DNA of 7,161 nt from Candidatus Buchananbacteria bacterium CG10_big_fil_rev_8_21_14_0_10_33_19. Its GTDB lineage: Bacteria; Patescibacteria; ABY1; 2-01-FULL-39-33. Both the position numbers and the translations under genes were made by a program. The DNA lies in the NCBI GenBank assembly GCA_002773855.1, contig PEZY01000011.1:1-7161 (forward strand). Direction: 5' to 3'. Below are positions 6,901 to 7,161 of the stretch, in pieces (position 1 is the first letter of the stretch; every line of letters starts with the position of its first letter). The notes below the pieces were generated by a model. It saw only the letters and a list, made by a program, of their open reading frames with translations, searched no databases and was not told where the DNA came from.

Positions 6901-7161
6901 TGTCTCTCAACTCTCAACACTTAAAGGAAACCCTTATAAAGTTTGGCCTGTGTAGAGACGAAACACTTGGGCCTTTTTATCCAAGAGTTCGTGACCGTGA
7001 AGATATAGCAGTACTACGGGATTCGCATTCGGGAGTAATATTGCTTAGTTCGACCAATCACATAGATACTGAACACTATGAAGAGATGCGTGAAGGGGAG
7101 TATTGGCAGTCATATTCACGTAGTGAAGGGGCTTTGAAATACAATAAAGACGATGTACGCC
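6900..7161 (+). CDS. Unidentified gene, 3' truncated; possibly a sugar methyltransferase
   Basis: An open frame begins at ATG 6900, sharing the A of the neuB stop (TAATG), and runs 87 codons to the right edge without a stop. A GTGGA sequence a few bases upstream could serve as ribosome site. The visible protein starts MSLNSQHLKETLIKFGL, then has GPFYPRVRDREDI (24-36), SGVILLSSTNHID (44-56) and a tyrosine-rich EHYEEMREGEYWQSYSR (58-74). The GVILLSS...HYEE pattern resembles the leader that precedes the SAM-binding domain in some class I methyltransferases found beside sugar synthases, but motif I would lie outside the window, so this is a weak call. Unlike many such leaders it has no cysteine cluster (one cysteine, C18). 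Tight coupling to neuB suggests a role in making or modifying the nonulosonic acid. Confidence 0.65.
   Translation, partial: MSLNSQHLKETLIKFGLCRDETLGPFYPRVRDREDIAVLRDSHSGVILLSSTNHIDTEHYEEMREGEYWQSYSRSEGALKYNKDDVR

Overview
The window is one dense, single-direction block of surface-glycan genes. Eight coding regions, all on the + strand, fill almost every base. The first is cut by the left edge and the last by the right edge. There are no RNA genes, insertion sequences, CRISPR arrays or terminators that I can support, and no non-coding gap longer than about 25 bases. The DNA is AT-rich and the standard bacterial code holds, with TGA and TAA both used as stops. The base composition, the weak Shine-Dalgarno signals, the stop-start overlaps and a glycosyltransferase opening with an RLPTEKAHG-type motif (which I associate with Patescibacteria/CPR genomes) suggest a small-genome bacterium such as a Parcubacteria-type CPR member. 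That assignment is inference; no taxonomic marker is present.

Layout. Positions 3-581 and 550-1200 encode two different class I SAM-dependent methyltransferases that overlap or nearly touch. A GT4 glycosyltransferase (1208-2305), a large 617-residue GT-B-like protein of uncertain specificity (2302-4155), an FkbM-family methyltransferase (4152-4889) and a second GT4 glycosyltransferase (4886-6007) follow. These four are linked head to tail by ATGA stop-start overlaps. After a 23-base gap comes a sialic acid (nonulosonate) synthase of the NeuB family (6031-6900). It is coupled by TAATG to a truncated gene (6900-7161) whose N-terminal part resembles the leader of some sugar methyltransferases.

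How the genes may work together. NeuB would condense a 6-carbon N-acyl-amino sugar with phosphoenolpyruvate to give a 9-carbon nonulosonic acid. The glycosyltransferases would assemble a cell-surface or secreted glycan, and the methyltransferases would cap or decorate its sugars. The 617-residue protein is the best candidate in the window for transferring an acidic sugar such as a nonulosonate, but this is a guess from weak motifs and context. The precursor enzyme (NeuC-type epimerase), the CMP-activating enzyme (NeuA) and any flippase or polymerase are not here and must lie outside if the pathway is complete.

The points most worth a second look are: the NeuB homologue ends where the family's C-terminal SAF (antifreeze-like) domain would begin; the 617-residue protein is divergent; a short GC-rich patch sits at the start of the first GT4 gene; and T-tracts lie in both GT4 genes, one directly after the start codon, where a one-base slip in either direction meets an early stop.
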